Positions 55,301 to 63,330 of a DNA stretch of 64,000 nucleotides are shown here, one piece after another. The stretch comes from Tubulanus polymorphus (taxonomy: Eukaryota; Nemertea; Palaeonemertea; Tubulaniformes; Tubulanidae), in NCBI RefSeq assembly GCF_964204645.1, contig NC_134033.1, positions 5,552,231 through 5,616,230 on the forward strand, in the 5' to 3' direction. Within the stretch, counting starts at the first letter, position 1; the number at the start of each line of letters is the position of its first letter. The translations under genes and the position numbers were made by a program. The notes below the pieces were generated by a model. The model had not been told where the DNA came from. It searched no databases and saw nothing but the letters and a program-made list of their open reading frames with translations.

Positions 55301-58300
55301 TATGAATAGGCCACGACGTCATAGCAGCATCTAGCATTATGGGAGCGTAAGCTGAGTATCGCTGATTAATGAAAAGAAAAACAACTTTTGGAAAAATCGT
55401 TGTTTATTTCTGAAGGCAAATTGCTTCCGGAATAAATCGATGCATAGACAAGTAGATAAGCCGATCATCAACGAAATGAAAAAACGTCGCACGAAGAACG
55501 TGTGTGTGCCGTACGTACAGTAGTTTTTTTGGAATGTGACTCCTGACATAGCGAGCCCAACATTTCTAACCGCTTGATTTTTCTTCCATCTAGACACGCC
55601 TCCGCAATTGTTCCGGTAATGGAATTTGCATCGGGCAGAAGTGCGTCTGCGCTCAAGGTTTCCACGGCGACGCTTGTAACGGCTTCGATTGTTCGGCCGT
55701 TCAAAACTGTAATGGCCACGGAAAGTGCGTCGCCGCCAATACGTGTAAATGTGACCCGGGCTGGCGTGTAAGTTTGGAACATGTATACCTTTTGAATTTT
55801 CATAATCCGTTCACTGCTAAAACTTTCCTACCTTTGAATGCTGAGGCAAAGACTGAGACAGCTATGCATCTAGCCCCGTAGTGCGGCGTAACGTAGTAAT
55901 AGGAAGTGCTTCTACGAAGCTGTGCGGTGAATTTACTAACTGCAAAAATGTTTGACAGGTGCGGCCATCTTGCAATAAGGATTTTAACTAATTTAGATAA
56001 CATCGGTACAATTTACCATGACACAAAATTGTAGGTGGTAGACGTAATCTAGGTTGGTGGATTAGGCCTATACACATTATGGTAGACATAATTTAGGGTT
56101 GGTGAATTATACACTGCATCACTCCGAATACGTAATGTAAAAAGGTTAAATTATACACTGCACCACGGGACACACTTTATAAGGGGTTGGTGGATTGTAC
56201 ACCGCCCCACGGGGTATACTTTATATGGGGCTGGTCGATAGTACATCGCACCATGGGGTAGACGTTATTTGGGGCTGGTTGATAGTATATCGCACCATGG
56301 GGTAGACGTTATTTGGGGCTGGTTGATTGTACATCGCACCATGGGGTAGACGTTATTATGGGCTGGTTGATAATACATCGCACCACGGGTTAGATGTAAT
56401 ACGGAGTTGGTGGATTATACACCGAACAACGGGGTGGTCGTAATTAGGGTTTGATGTATTATACACGGCACCACGGGGCAGACGTACTACGAGGTATGTG
56501 GATAATATACCGCACACGGGGTATACGTAATAATTGGTTGGTGAATTATACATTGCATCACGCGGTAGACATAAGTTTGGGTTGGTGGAGTATACACCGT
56601 GCCAAGGGGTAGACGTAGTAAGGGGTTGGTGAATTTCATCACAATACGGTTTAGACGTAATTTATTGTCTGTCACATATGCTCTCCTTGCGACGTTTGGA
56701 TCCATAATTTCGTTAATAATCAAATTATCTGTGGATATTACGCATCAATTTGTTCAAAAAGGGATATGCATTCAGAAATGAATTATGAATTAGCCTAAAT
56801 TTGCTTTTGTATTCATGTTTCAGCGAAAGTTTACCTTGCATACGTTCAACGCGTGACGCCGAAAAACGGCTTTTGCGTTGTGACGTCATAACAACCTCTC
56901 TGGGTGTCCGCGGAGTGGTTTTTTCAGCATTACGTGAGCCGTGTGCCGAGGGAACTATCGCTGATAAATGAAAACAAAAACAACTTTAGTAAAAATCGTT
57001 GTTTATTTCTGAACGCAAGTTCCTAACTGATCATATCGATGCATAATGAAGCTTGATCAACCGATTATTAACGACATTACGGATCAAAACGTCGCGCGGA
57101 GACCATGTGTGACAGAGATTAGGGCGGATGGATTATACACCGCACCGCGGTGTTAGTGTAATTAGGGGTGGAGATTATACACTGCATTATGGGGTAGACA
57201 CAATTGAGGTTGGGCAGATTATGCACTGCACCACCAGGAAGACGTAACTTACGGTTGGTGGATTATAGGGGTAGGCACAATTTAGGACGGGCGGATCATA
57301 CACTGTGCCTCGGGTAATATACGATTAAGGGTTGGTGGACTATACACCGCATCATGGGGACGTCACAATATAAGATGTTTGCATTACATACCACACCGCG
57401 GGGTAGGCACTATTCATGGTGGTTGGGTAATACAACACACGGTGGGGTAGATGTACAAAAAAGCATTCACGTCAACGGTGTTTATTTCCAGGGATTGGCC
57501 TGTCAAATCGACGACTGTTTAGCTCATGATTGCACGTCGTGCTTAAGAAAACCCGGCTGCGGTTTCTGCGCGTACCCGTTGTCTACCGGGTTCACGGAGT
57601 ATCGCTGCATCGCCGGAGATGACCACGGTGCGTACGAGCAGACAACATTCCGACACGATGAATTCAAACACTGCGTCAGCGGCGTCGCCTGGTTTAAACA
57701 CAGTTGCATTACTATCAATAAATTAAACCAACAAAACGGCTGCGTCTTCAACAGAGGAGTAACGGTGCGTATATGATGTATAATCGTATGTAATAAAAAT
57801 GACAATGATGACGTTGATGAAGATGGCAAAATTAACTGCCTTAAATGCACCGCGAAGGCCTTCAAAAATAAAAAGAGCATTTCTTTTTAGTTCCCGTTTT
57901 GTCCTAATTCCTGCATGAATATAAAAACAGTTCACCATAGACAAACGTCACTGAATCGCATTTGGCTATGAGTAAAAATGTCAATTATTTTTCAAATAAA
58001 ACCGAATCTTACATACAAAATCAAGAGCTTTGAGTCCTGAGACTCAATCAATAGTTTACATGATTCAAATATCTGTAGTTGATATGAGAAATTGAGTCTC
58101 AGGATGCACGTTCAAAAATTAGTTTGAGGTAATATTTGTATCGGGTCTTAACATGCATTTTAGGAATTGCAATATTGATATGATAAGAAATTAGATTCGA
58201 GGCTTGAGACTTATTTTGGTATCTGAAAAAATGGAATTATAATGGTTAGCTTGAACCTTCGAGTAAGCGCCCCGGTTCGTTTCTAATTTATTTAGTGAAT

Positions 58301-61300
58301 TCCATCTTCAGAGAACAAGGAACAAGTTCCATGGTCACGGCTTATATTTAAGACCAGTGTAAGACCAACTTCGTTCTATAGCTAATCTAAAAACTAAAGA
58401 CCAGTCTTGAGATTTGAAATAACTGTTTATCGACTGAAGACACGTCGACCGTAAAACTGGACCAAGGACTGTTGGCTTACTTTTTCTCTGAAGATAGGTC
58501 ACTCAGATAAATCTCAATACAGTCAGATGGATAAACTTTGAAATATCATCATTTTCGGATTATTCGTTACTGTAGCCTATATGCGTATGACTTCAATTTG
58601 ACTCTGGGCGCATAAAACCGCTGAGTGTGTGACTCGGTTTTATTCTTTCAGTCGCTGAACTGCTCAGAAGTATCGTGCGACACTAGGTGGCAGTTCTATA
58701 CACCCGAAACATGCCAAAACTGTAAAGACTTCGACAATTGTTTCAAGACCGAAAATGTCAGCGAGGTAAGTGCGGAGTCAGACTACGTTGTGTGTGTTGC
58801 TCGATTCAAAATCAGGGTTCGCGCATGCCCTTAAATCCCAAAGTACTATATATAATACAAAAAAAAAGTTTTCATCGTTTAGAAATTTATGCGAAGTTTA
58901 TTAGATGTTTTTTGGCTAATTTAAGCCTAAATAAGCTGCCTGACGGACATATAGAGTCAATAACTGCCCTACAGCCATATTGAACATAAAACAACTAGAA
59001 AGCACGAAATGATCCTGGAAAATCCCATCTAACGAATCGAGTTGGGTTGAAAGATTGTACAAGTTTGAAAACCAGCCAAAAATTGTGCAAGTATTTTTTT
59101 TTTGTTTCGTTTAAGAACAAAAAGTGTTCGTCATGGAACAGCACAAAATGTCCAGGAGGATTCATCCGACCGGATTACTCCGACTCCAGTCGAATACTGA
59201 ATACCGTTTTCAAAGACGGAGTGAAATCGATCGCCGCCGATCAGGCGACCGTTTTTAAATGTCCGGTGACGATCGGATCGTCTGACTCGTCGATTCTCGT
59301 CGTCGATCGACCGATGAAGAATTTGACGAGAGGCGACGTCATCGTTAGTTCACAAGCAGACGGCGTTTTTCACAAAATCGACGCCGTTAACATTCTAGGT
59401 AAGTTCAGAATACTGATGTTCCACCTATGACATCATCATCGAATCGCTGTATTTTGACTGTGTCATTAAAAGTTGAAACTCCGTGGTTACGACCGAGCTT
59501 AAGATGTTACATTGGCTGTATAAGATGTTAGATGGTTTTAAAGTCTCAGCCATGCCTTGTCGCACCAGTCGTTACTAAGTCGAGAAACATTTTGCAGTCA
59601 TGACTTCCACGAGTCCATATGCGATCATAAATAATAAGACTACTCTTTAGTTGGTAGATTGACTAAAGAAACAAGATGGTCTTACCGTGGTATTCAATCA
59701 AAGCCTTGATTGTGTTACTATAGCAAATGGCCCATGGAAGCATGATGTCAGAGCCGGACTTAACTGTTTTCATCATCAATTTCCTGTTTTAGCTGCCTTC
59801 ATGTGGTTCCCCTTATGATATTATCCATTTCCTTGGCTTTGATTATTGCAGTGTTAACCCTACTCATCATTGAAATGCTTTACCCAGGTCATGATTTTGT
59901 TCTTCGAGAAGATTGTTTTCTACTTAAAATCATCCCATGACTTCATCAAATTACCAATTGGTGATTTTTCTATATTAACCATCGAAAATATACTATCGAT
60001 AATTGATAAATAATACACTCAAATTCTCCCTATGACATCATCAAATTGACTAGATCAGAAACTCCTTGGTAAAAAGCAAGCATTGAATGTTTAGCATCCG
60101 ATAAATGGATTTCTAGTTTAGAAACTCCCCCGAAATAGTGATGTCATAGGGGGATATGAAATGAGAATATCATGTTTTGCAGACGATAAATTGACGATAA
60201 TGCAGGGAGATATGGCTCGAATCGAGGACGTTATCAAATACGCCGATTTCCAACAGAACGTCGATTTGATCGAGATTAACGATCCGCGAACGATAGAGTC
60301 TCTTCCGAGTAAAGTCGTCATCGATTCCGGGGCGGTTACAAACACCAGTAATAACAGCGTCGTACATCACATCAAATCAGGTAAAATATATACACAAGAC
60401 ATTTACCTTTAAAAGGGGGGGGGGGGGTGATAATTCTCCTAGCGGGTATTTAGATATACCCTCTGCAAATTTACTAACCATAGTTTTGATGACGGAACAT
60501 ACCCCGCGACTTGTTAGGGCGCTTCTATATGCCAAGAAAAAGTCATAAATTCCAAAGATTTCTCGGGCAGATCCGAACCAAGATTATTGGATTCAAGCAT
60601 GTTTTTCTAGCATTTTCTCCATCCCCTTATATACCGCCCTAGCATCGCCCATGCAAGGTCATGATGTTGCCTTTAGTAATCGAGGAGAGTATTAGGTCAA
60701 GCCAAATCGTCCAAACTATATCCTTTTCCGCAATATGAAAGATAGAGAATCTGCTATTTAGAGTGATTGGGGGGGGGGGGGGTCCTGGATCCAGCTCTGA
60801 ATCCCCAAATGTAAAAAAAAAATCCGGGACAATGTTCTCTGGACGACTTAGTATCTCTATTAGCTCCCTGTTCAATAACGAACGCTTCACTAACAACACG
60901 TAGCGTACGTACATATGGCTGAAAGTAAATTTTGAAGCTTAGCAGCCTAACAGTAATTTATCTTCGGTCCAAGTACCTCGAGTATAAGTATATGTAGCCT
61001 AACCGATGCCGCTTCTTTTCGGCAAAGTGTAATCACGAAAATTTCAAATCCAACTTTGAATTTCAGGTAAAACCGCGTACAAGTGTGTTGGCCACGAATA
61101 CGCCCTGTCGTCTGGTCGTAAGGTCTACACGTACGTCGTCGTTCTGCCGGCTGCCGAGACGACCGGTCAAACGTACGTCACTGGTGACGTCATCATCGGT
61201 AGTCATAGCGACGGTTACCTGGAGACGGTCGATAAACTAACAATGACCAGTGTCGGGTCATTTTTCACCACGAGGCTCGTTGATTGCGGCACCACTGGCT

Positions 61301-62431
61301 CGATTCAGACTGTCACGAAAACGTAAGCGCAGATTGAGATTAGAAAAATGTCGTATGAAACTGTACTCTATTTCACTTTTAAGGCCAGGTTCCATCGTCG
61401 AGAATCCAAAAGTGCCCTTGGAACTTACGATTGGTCGCAGAACCAAAATGAGCTTGGACTCGTCATATGTTGATTTGGTTGTAAAAGAAAACCGGGCTCA
61501 GACTGGTCTTACGTAATTGTAAGATTTGTTATAGATCCAAGATGAAGTGAGACCTTGATTAATGAATCGTTAGATAAGTTATAGAACCAAGATGGACTGG
61601 TCTTCAGTTGTTAGAATGGCTATAAAAACAAAAAAAGGTTTAGACTGGTCTTAAGTTGTTAGATTAGAATCAAGATGAGGTGAGGTCACACTTAATTAAG
61701 CTGTTAGATCAGTTATGGAGCTAGAATAGTCGTAGACTGGTGCTAGATCCTCAGTTGCCATGACTGTACATCATGGCTCACTCCGACAGTCATGTAACTA
61801 TAAGCGCAGATTGGGACTAGAAACATATCGATTGAATATCGAATGAAAATGCATCGTTCTTTTCCTCCTGGGGCCAAGACAAAGGTCCGAAAGTGGTCTT
61901 AAATGTCTAGATCGGTCTTAAGTTGTTGCGTTAGCTAAAGATGTTCTTTGAATTGTCTTAAAAGCCCTGCCGATGAAATCGACGATAACCAGCTATACGG
62001 TCCTAAAACATACGGCTCGTCTTAAGATGTTACATTAGCCGATGTTTTTAGACTGGTCGTAAGTCTAAGCCATGCCTATGGAAATGGCCATGAACCTTGC
62101 ACCACCAGTTTTTACCACGTCGAGAAGATAATTTAAAGTCATGACTTATTTCCATAAGAATGGTCTTTAGTTGGTAGATTGACTATGTATTTAGTTGGTA
62201 GATTTACTATGGAACCATTATGGTCACAAACTGTGGGATAGGCGGGATAGGCCAAGGTCATGTTTATTTGAAGCATTTTGAATTGTTTTTATAAGCGTTA
62301 CCTCGGCGAAAGTAGCATTGAGTTGTGTAGGCGGTAACAACTGGCCTTCGATGTATCTGCTAGACGAAGGACAAACGGTAACCATCGGAGATTTAATGTC
62401 GCTCAGATCAGCGGAACCAATCGCTGGGCAG
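39592..62431 (+). CDS. bark: Protein bark beetle (Anakonda) homologue, 3'-partial, 20 exons
   Basis: Start at ATG 39592, chosen because a signal peptide (MTPTRVSLPVALLMV...ASA) follows directly; an upstream in-frame ATG at 39547 would bury it. Exons: 39592-40383, 41206-41425, 42032-44435, 45144-45445, 46180-46257, 47425-49965, 50364-50510, 50802-50938, 51822-52041, 52950-53804, 54227-54324, 54401-54508, 54903-55002, 55594-55767, 57492-57764, 58652-58765, 59116-59398, 60183-60380, 61067-61322, 62296-62431, about 3145 codons. Repeated beta-helix blocks, CUB-like segments, two SRCR-like domains, MAM, C-type lectin, EGF and PSI-like modules match Drosophila Bark/Anakonda, the triple-repeat organiser of tricellular junctions. 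The transmembrane helix and cytoplasmic tail are not visible. All joins keep phase except 55002/55594. No frameshift seen in the long exons. Confidence 0.78.
41206..41425 (+). CDS. bark: bark exon 2: CUB-like segment
   Basis: Acceptor TTTTTCAG ends at 41205, donor GTAATA at 41426. TFESDPGDVVELLRFDTTTS resembles a CUB-type sandwich. Confidence 0.7.
42032..44435 (+). CDS. bark: bark exon 3: second beta-helix block, convertase-site array, SRCR-like domain
   Basis: Acceptor CTTTTGTAG ends at 42031. Either GTACGT at 44436 or GTTCGT at 44391 serves as donor; both leave two bases as the next exon needs. The beta-helix block with a second SLRIEPGVVLNVAPD module is followed by four RRKRQ-type repeats (43420-43524), an SRCR-like domain (Cys-rich, around FYLENEKRTVC...CCNSPLRMKC) and more beta-helix. 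Confidence 0.75.
43420..43524 (+). repeat. bark: 27-base coding repeat: four dibasic convertase-like sites
   Basis: In frame, RRKRQAA or RRERQAA recurs four times at nine-residue spacing, immediately before the SRCR-like domain. R-x-K/R-R is the furin-type recognition pattern. Confidence 0.85.
45144..45445 (+). CDS. bark: bark exon 4: second CUB-like segment
   Basis: Acceptor GTTTTATAG ends at 45143; donor GTAAAT at 45446. Begins with a Lys/Gly-rich linker and continues CKENPSVQLYAGSQLLTEEL. Confidence 0.65.
45955..46062. mobile_element. Small palindromic MITE (AACTCA-type), copy b
   Basis: TCCAGTTCCACAGTT at one end and AACTGTGGAACTGGGTCC at the other, with GATTTAACTCTGAGTTAACT inside; folds into a long hairpin. 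Confidence 0.8.
46180..46257 (+). CDS. bark: bark exon 5: short linker
   Basis: 26 codons between CCTTTACAG and GTAAGT. Contains KVHGDFKTGINFDSPY. Confidence 0.65.
46583..47325 (+). repeat. CACCGCACTGCGG minisatellite in bark intron 5
   Basis: About 14 units of ~45-60 bases, each with TATACACCGCACTGCGGGG and a GCGGTACGCCTGT segment. The core ACCGCACTGCGGGG is a near-perfect palindrome. Related arrays are at 56060-56660 and 57120-57450, and single units at 41765, 41965 and 52815. Confidence 0.85.
47425..49965 (+). CDS. bark: bark exon 6: third beta-helix block, SRCR domain, Gly/Ser/Thr linker
   Basis: Acceptor TATTTTCAG ends at 47424; donor GTAAGC at 49966. Beta-helix segments (IAIHNSTIRASGPYGIYFG) precede LLTIEAGVTLHFRPGRSLIV, then an SRCR domain (KQRGVLYQACGGNLWTAVES...ICRSLGFGPPVL). 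A Gly/Ser/Thr repeat sits at 49090-49280, followed by more beta-helix and a CUB-like end. Confidence 0.78.
49090..49282 (+). repeat. bark: Coding minisatellite: Gly-Thr-Ser-Gly-Ala linker
   Basis: GGTACCAGTGGTACAAGTGG plus GTGCA repeats in frame, encoding GGTSGTSGA units inside the beta-helix region. It is probably a flexible linker. Confidence 0.85.
50090..50320 (+). repeat. GACCAGTCTAAG minisatellite in bark intron 6
   Basis: Four to five units of ~45 bases: TTAAGACCAGTCTAAGCTCA then TTTTGGTTCTATAGACAATC. Confidence 0.8.
50364..50510 (+). CDS. bark: bark exon 7: MAM domain start
   Basis: TTTCAG ends at 50363; GTAGAC donor at 50511 leaves a T that completes Cys with the next exon. CTFDWSSPFCPWKSDPNRY and YEDNTVGHSGLYYT are MAM-like. 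Confidence 0.7.
50802..50938 (+). CDS. bark: bark exon 8: MAM domain middle
   Basis: TTTTTCAG ends at 50801. KSIAVVPKKSARLTSTLRSG then CGIEFAYSVSGE. Donor GTATGG at 50939. Confidence 0.7.
51311..51495 (+). mobile_element. tRNA-derived SINE in bark intron 8
   Basis: A-box TGGCCGAGTGG (51317-51327), B-box GGTTCGAATCC (51359-51369), conserved 3' domain GCCCTGCGTGGCGCTCAGTG and an A-run tail (51485-51495). Same family as 26480-26664. Confidence 0.85.
51822..52041 (+). CDS. bark: bark exon 9: MAM domain end
   Basis: TTTTTTTCTAG ends at 51821. Contains WTYGGPYETTEPEKF and the typical MAM end EIALDDIAFLEC. Donor GTAAAG at 52042. Confidence 0.75.
52950..53804 (+). CDS. bark: bark exon 10: further beta-helix block
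   Basis: CTATTTCAG ends at 52949; GTGAGT donor at 53805. 285 codons with strands such as FELVGSTINGTLNAVLYVNY and the WNWWGQ motif. That motif parallels YNYWG in exon 3 and TNFWN in exon 6, supporting a repeated architecture. Confidence 0.75.
53820..54190 (+). repeat. Tandem satellite (CTAGCGACACCTGGTGGA...CAGTAG) in bark intron 10
   Basis: About four units of ~90-105 bases with CTTGCCACAAGTGGAATCC, CACAGTAGTTGATGTCCTAC and GCGACACCTGGTGGA. Confidence 0.8.
54227..54324 (+). CDS. bark: bark exon 11: C-type lectin domain start
   Basis: TTTTCAG ends at 54226; GTAAGG donor at 54325. CPIGWYISGSSCLLYHGGAM then FSNAFKTCA is a canonical CTLD opening. Confidence 0.75.
54401..54508 (+). CDS. bark: bark exon 12: C-type lectin domain middle
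   Basis: TTTTTTTTAG ends at 54400; GTGAAT donor at 54509. Encodes KYAGGSPLKSTSVARAKHLW and SDKIWIVAEQ. No EPN or QPD sugar-binding motif is visible. Confidence 0.72.
54545..54870 (-). repeat. GTTCCACAG minisatellite in bark intron 12
   Basis: Degenerate units carrying CCAGAGTCAAAAT, CCCACAAAACT and TTCCACAGTTGAAA; antisense relative of the array at 2886-3185. Confidence 0.6.
54903..55002 (+). CDS. bark: bark exon 13: C-type lectin domain end
   Basis: TTTTTAG ends at 54902. SCYTRSVFGDDLSNSVDCNS and LYPFICDL finish the CTLD. The strong donor GTGAGT (55003) leaves one base that does not match the next exon; a weak donor GTCCGT at 54996 would match. Confidence 0.65.
55066..55520. mobile_element. 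MITE of ~450 bp, copy 2, in bark intron 13
   Basis: Begins CTGTCTGTCATAC; contains TGTGGCGCCACCTA and AAAAATCGTTGTTTATTTCT; ends in a degraded inverted copy around AAACGTCGCACGAAGAACG. Confidence 0.75.
55594..55767 (+). CDS. bark: bark exon 14: two EGF-like modules
   Basis: CCATCTAG ends at 55593; GTAAGT at 55768. CSGNGICIGQKCVCAQGFHG and CNGHGKCVAANTCKCDPGW are EGF-type. Phase 0 at both ends. Confidence 0.75.
56060..56660 (+). repeat. CACCGCACCACGGGG minisatellite in bark intron 14, left part
   Basis: About 12 units of ~48 bases: GGTTGGTGGATTATACACCG then CACCACGGGGTAGACGTAAT. The array resumes at 57120 after MITE copy 3. Confidence 0.85.
56666..57116. mobile_element. MITE of ~450 bp, copy 3, nested in the minisatellite
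   Basis: Begins TGTCTGTCACATATGCTCTC and ends CATGTGTGACAGA, with interior GTGTCCGCGGAGTGG and AAAAATCGTTGTTTATTTCT. Minisatellite units lie on both sides. Confidence 0.8.
57120..57450 (+). repeat. CACCGCAC minisatellite in bark intron 14, right part
   Basis: Six to seven more units, such as GATTATACACCGCACCGCGG and GGGGTAGACACAAT. Confidence 0.8.
57492..57764 (+). CDS. bark: bark exon 15: PSI-like Cys-rich module
   Basis: TTTATTTCCAG ends at 57491; GTGCGT at 57765. CQIDDCLAHDCTSCLRKPGC then GFCAYPLSTGFTEYRC resembles a PSI (plexin-type) fold. Confidence 0.65.
58652..58765 (+). CDS. bark: bark exon 16: Cys-rich segment
   Basis: ATTCTTTCAG ends at 58651; GTAAGT at 58766. Encodes SLNCSEVSCDTRWQFYTPET then CQNCKDFDNC. 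Confidence 0.65.
59116..59398 (+). CDS. bark: bark exon 17
   Basis: TCGTTTAAG ends at 59115; GTAAGT at 59399. KKCSSWNSTKCPGGFIRPDY then a beta-rich module (VDRPMKNLTRGDVIVSSQAD). Confidence 0.68.
60183..60380 (+). CDS. bark: bark exon 18
   Basis: TTTTGCAG ends at 60182; GTAAAA at 60381. Encodes DDKLTIMQGDMARIEDVIKY, phase 1 on both sides. Confidence 0.65.
60415..60427 (+). repeat. Poly-G tract, bark intron 18
   Basis: Thirteen consecutive G. A second run of fourteen is at 60769-60782. Confidence 0.9.
61067..61322 (+). CDS. bark: bark exon 19
   Basis: GAATTTCAG ends at 61066; GTAAGC at 61323. TYVTGDVIIGSHSDGYLETV repeats the exon 17 theme (RGDVIVSSQADGVFHKID), so the C-terminal ectodomain is itself repetitive. 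Confidence 0.7.
61500..62240. repeat. GACTGGTCTTAAG repeat cluster in bark intron 19
   Basis: Units carry AGACTGGTCTTAAGTTGTTA and TAGAACCAAGATG, antisense to the array at 50090-50320. AAGCGCAGATTG also occurs twice, next to the exon 19 donor and at 61801, suggesting a local duplication. Confidence 0.65.
62296..62431 (+). CDS. bark: bark exon 20 (last visible)
   Basis: TTTTTATAAG ends at 62295 and the two carried bases plus C make Thr, restoring phase. LSCVGGNNWPSMYLLDEGQT then VTIGDLMSLRSAEP. GTAGGA donor at 62432, so the gene continues outside the window. Confidence 0.65.
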
Positions 62432-63240
62432 GTAGGAAAACATCCGTTTCCTCCGTTTAAGCAAGTTAGGTAGATATCTGTGAAAATTCACCCTTATTCT
62501 GCCTTTTGTGATAATTGCCATGGAAACAAGGATCCAGTTCCACAGTTGTGAGTTAGTGTTAACTCTGAGTTAAAGTTAGTTCATTTTCAAAGAGTTAACT
62601 CAAGAGTTAAATCTTAACTCAGAACTGTGGAACTGGAACAAGGTATGTAGTTCAAATTTCAGATGCCTCCACATCTAGAAATTATACCTATCTTCATGGC
62701 AAGTTTCATGCTTTTATCACAAGAGGCACAATGTTTTCACTTATCTTCCCTACTATATCGGCCTACCGTATCATAATGATATAAACTTCTAGAAATAGCT
62801 GACACTAGATCTTTGAAAATGTTTTTGATTAAAGTTAGCGTAGTGAAGCTAGGCATATAGTAATCAAAGAAAAAAAATGACTGCCATCACGACATCTAAG
62901 TTGGTAAATACTTGTCATATTAAGTGAACGTTTGTGATTTCTTGGATAATTTATGGAGGAAGCCATGTTATACTGCATTAATTGGTGATATCATAGGGGG
63001 ATTCGTAGAGTATACTTCCGCTGTTTGTATACAAGAACGCACGAGGGAAATCTCTCCAACAAAGTTGACGCTCGTTTAACGGAAAAATCGTCCTGCTTAC
63101 TCGTTGGAAATGATAGTATTGATGCTCAGTGAAACGAACATGTAAGAATATACTGCTTCTATCTCATCCGTTAATGCTGTAATTAGAACTTTAAACTCTC
63201 AAAGCCTCCAAATTTGAACTTGGTTATTTCCACACGGCCA
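62432..63240. other. bark intron 20 / unassigned
   Basis: Contains the palindromic MITE and one TGATATCATAGGGGGA motif. Otherwise nothing recognised before the retrotransposon. Confidence 0.45.
62530..62637. mobile_element. Small palindromic MITE (AACTCA-type), copy c
   Basis: GGATCCAGTTCCACAGTTGT to CTCAGAACTGTGGAACTGG; its loop is in the opposite orientation to copy b. Confidence 0.8.
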
Positions 63241-63330
63241 TATATAAACGTTCAGTACAGAGATTCAACACAATCACTCGTTCCGCTTGACTGCGTTTAC
63301 AGCTTGTAACACTGACTATAAACCGCTAAA

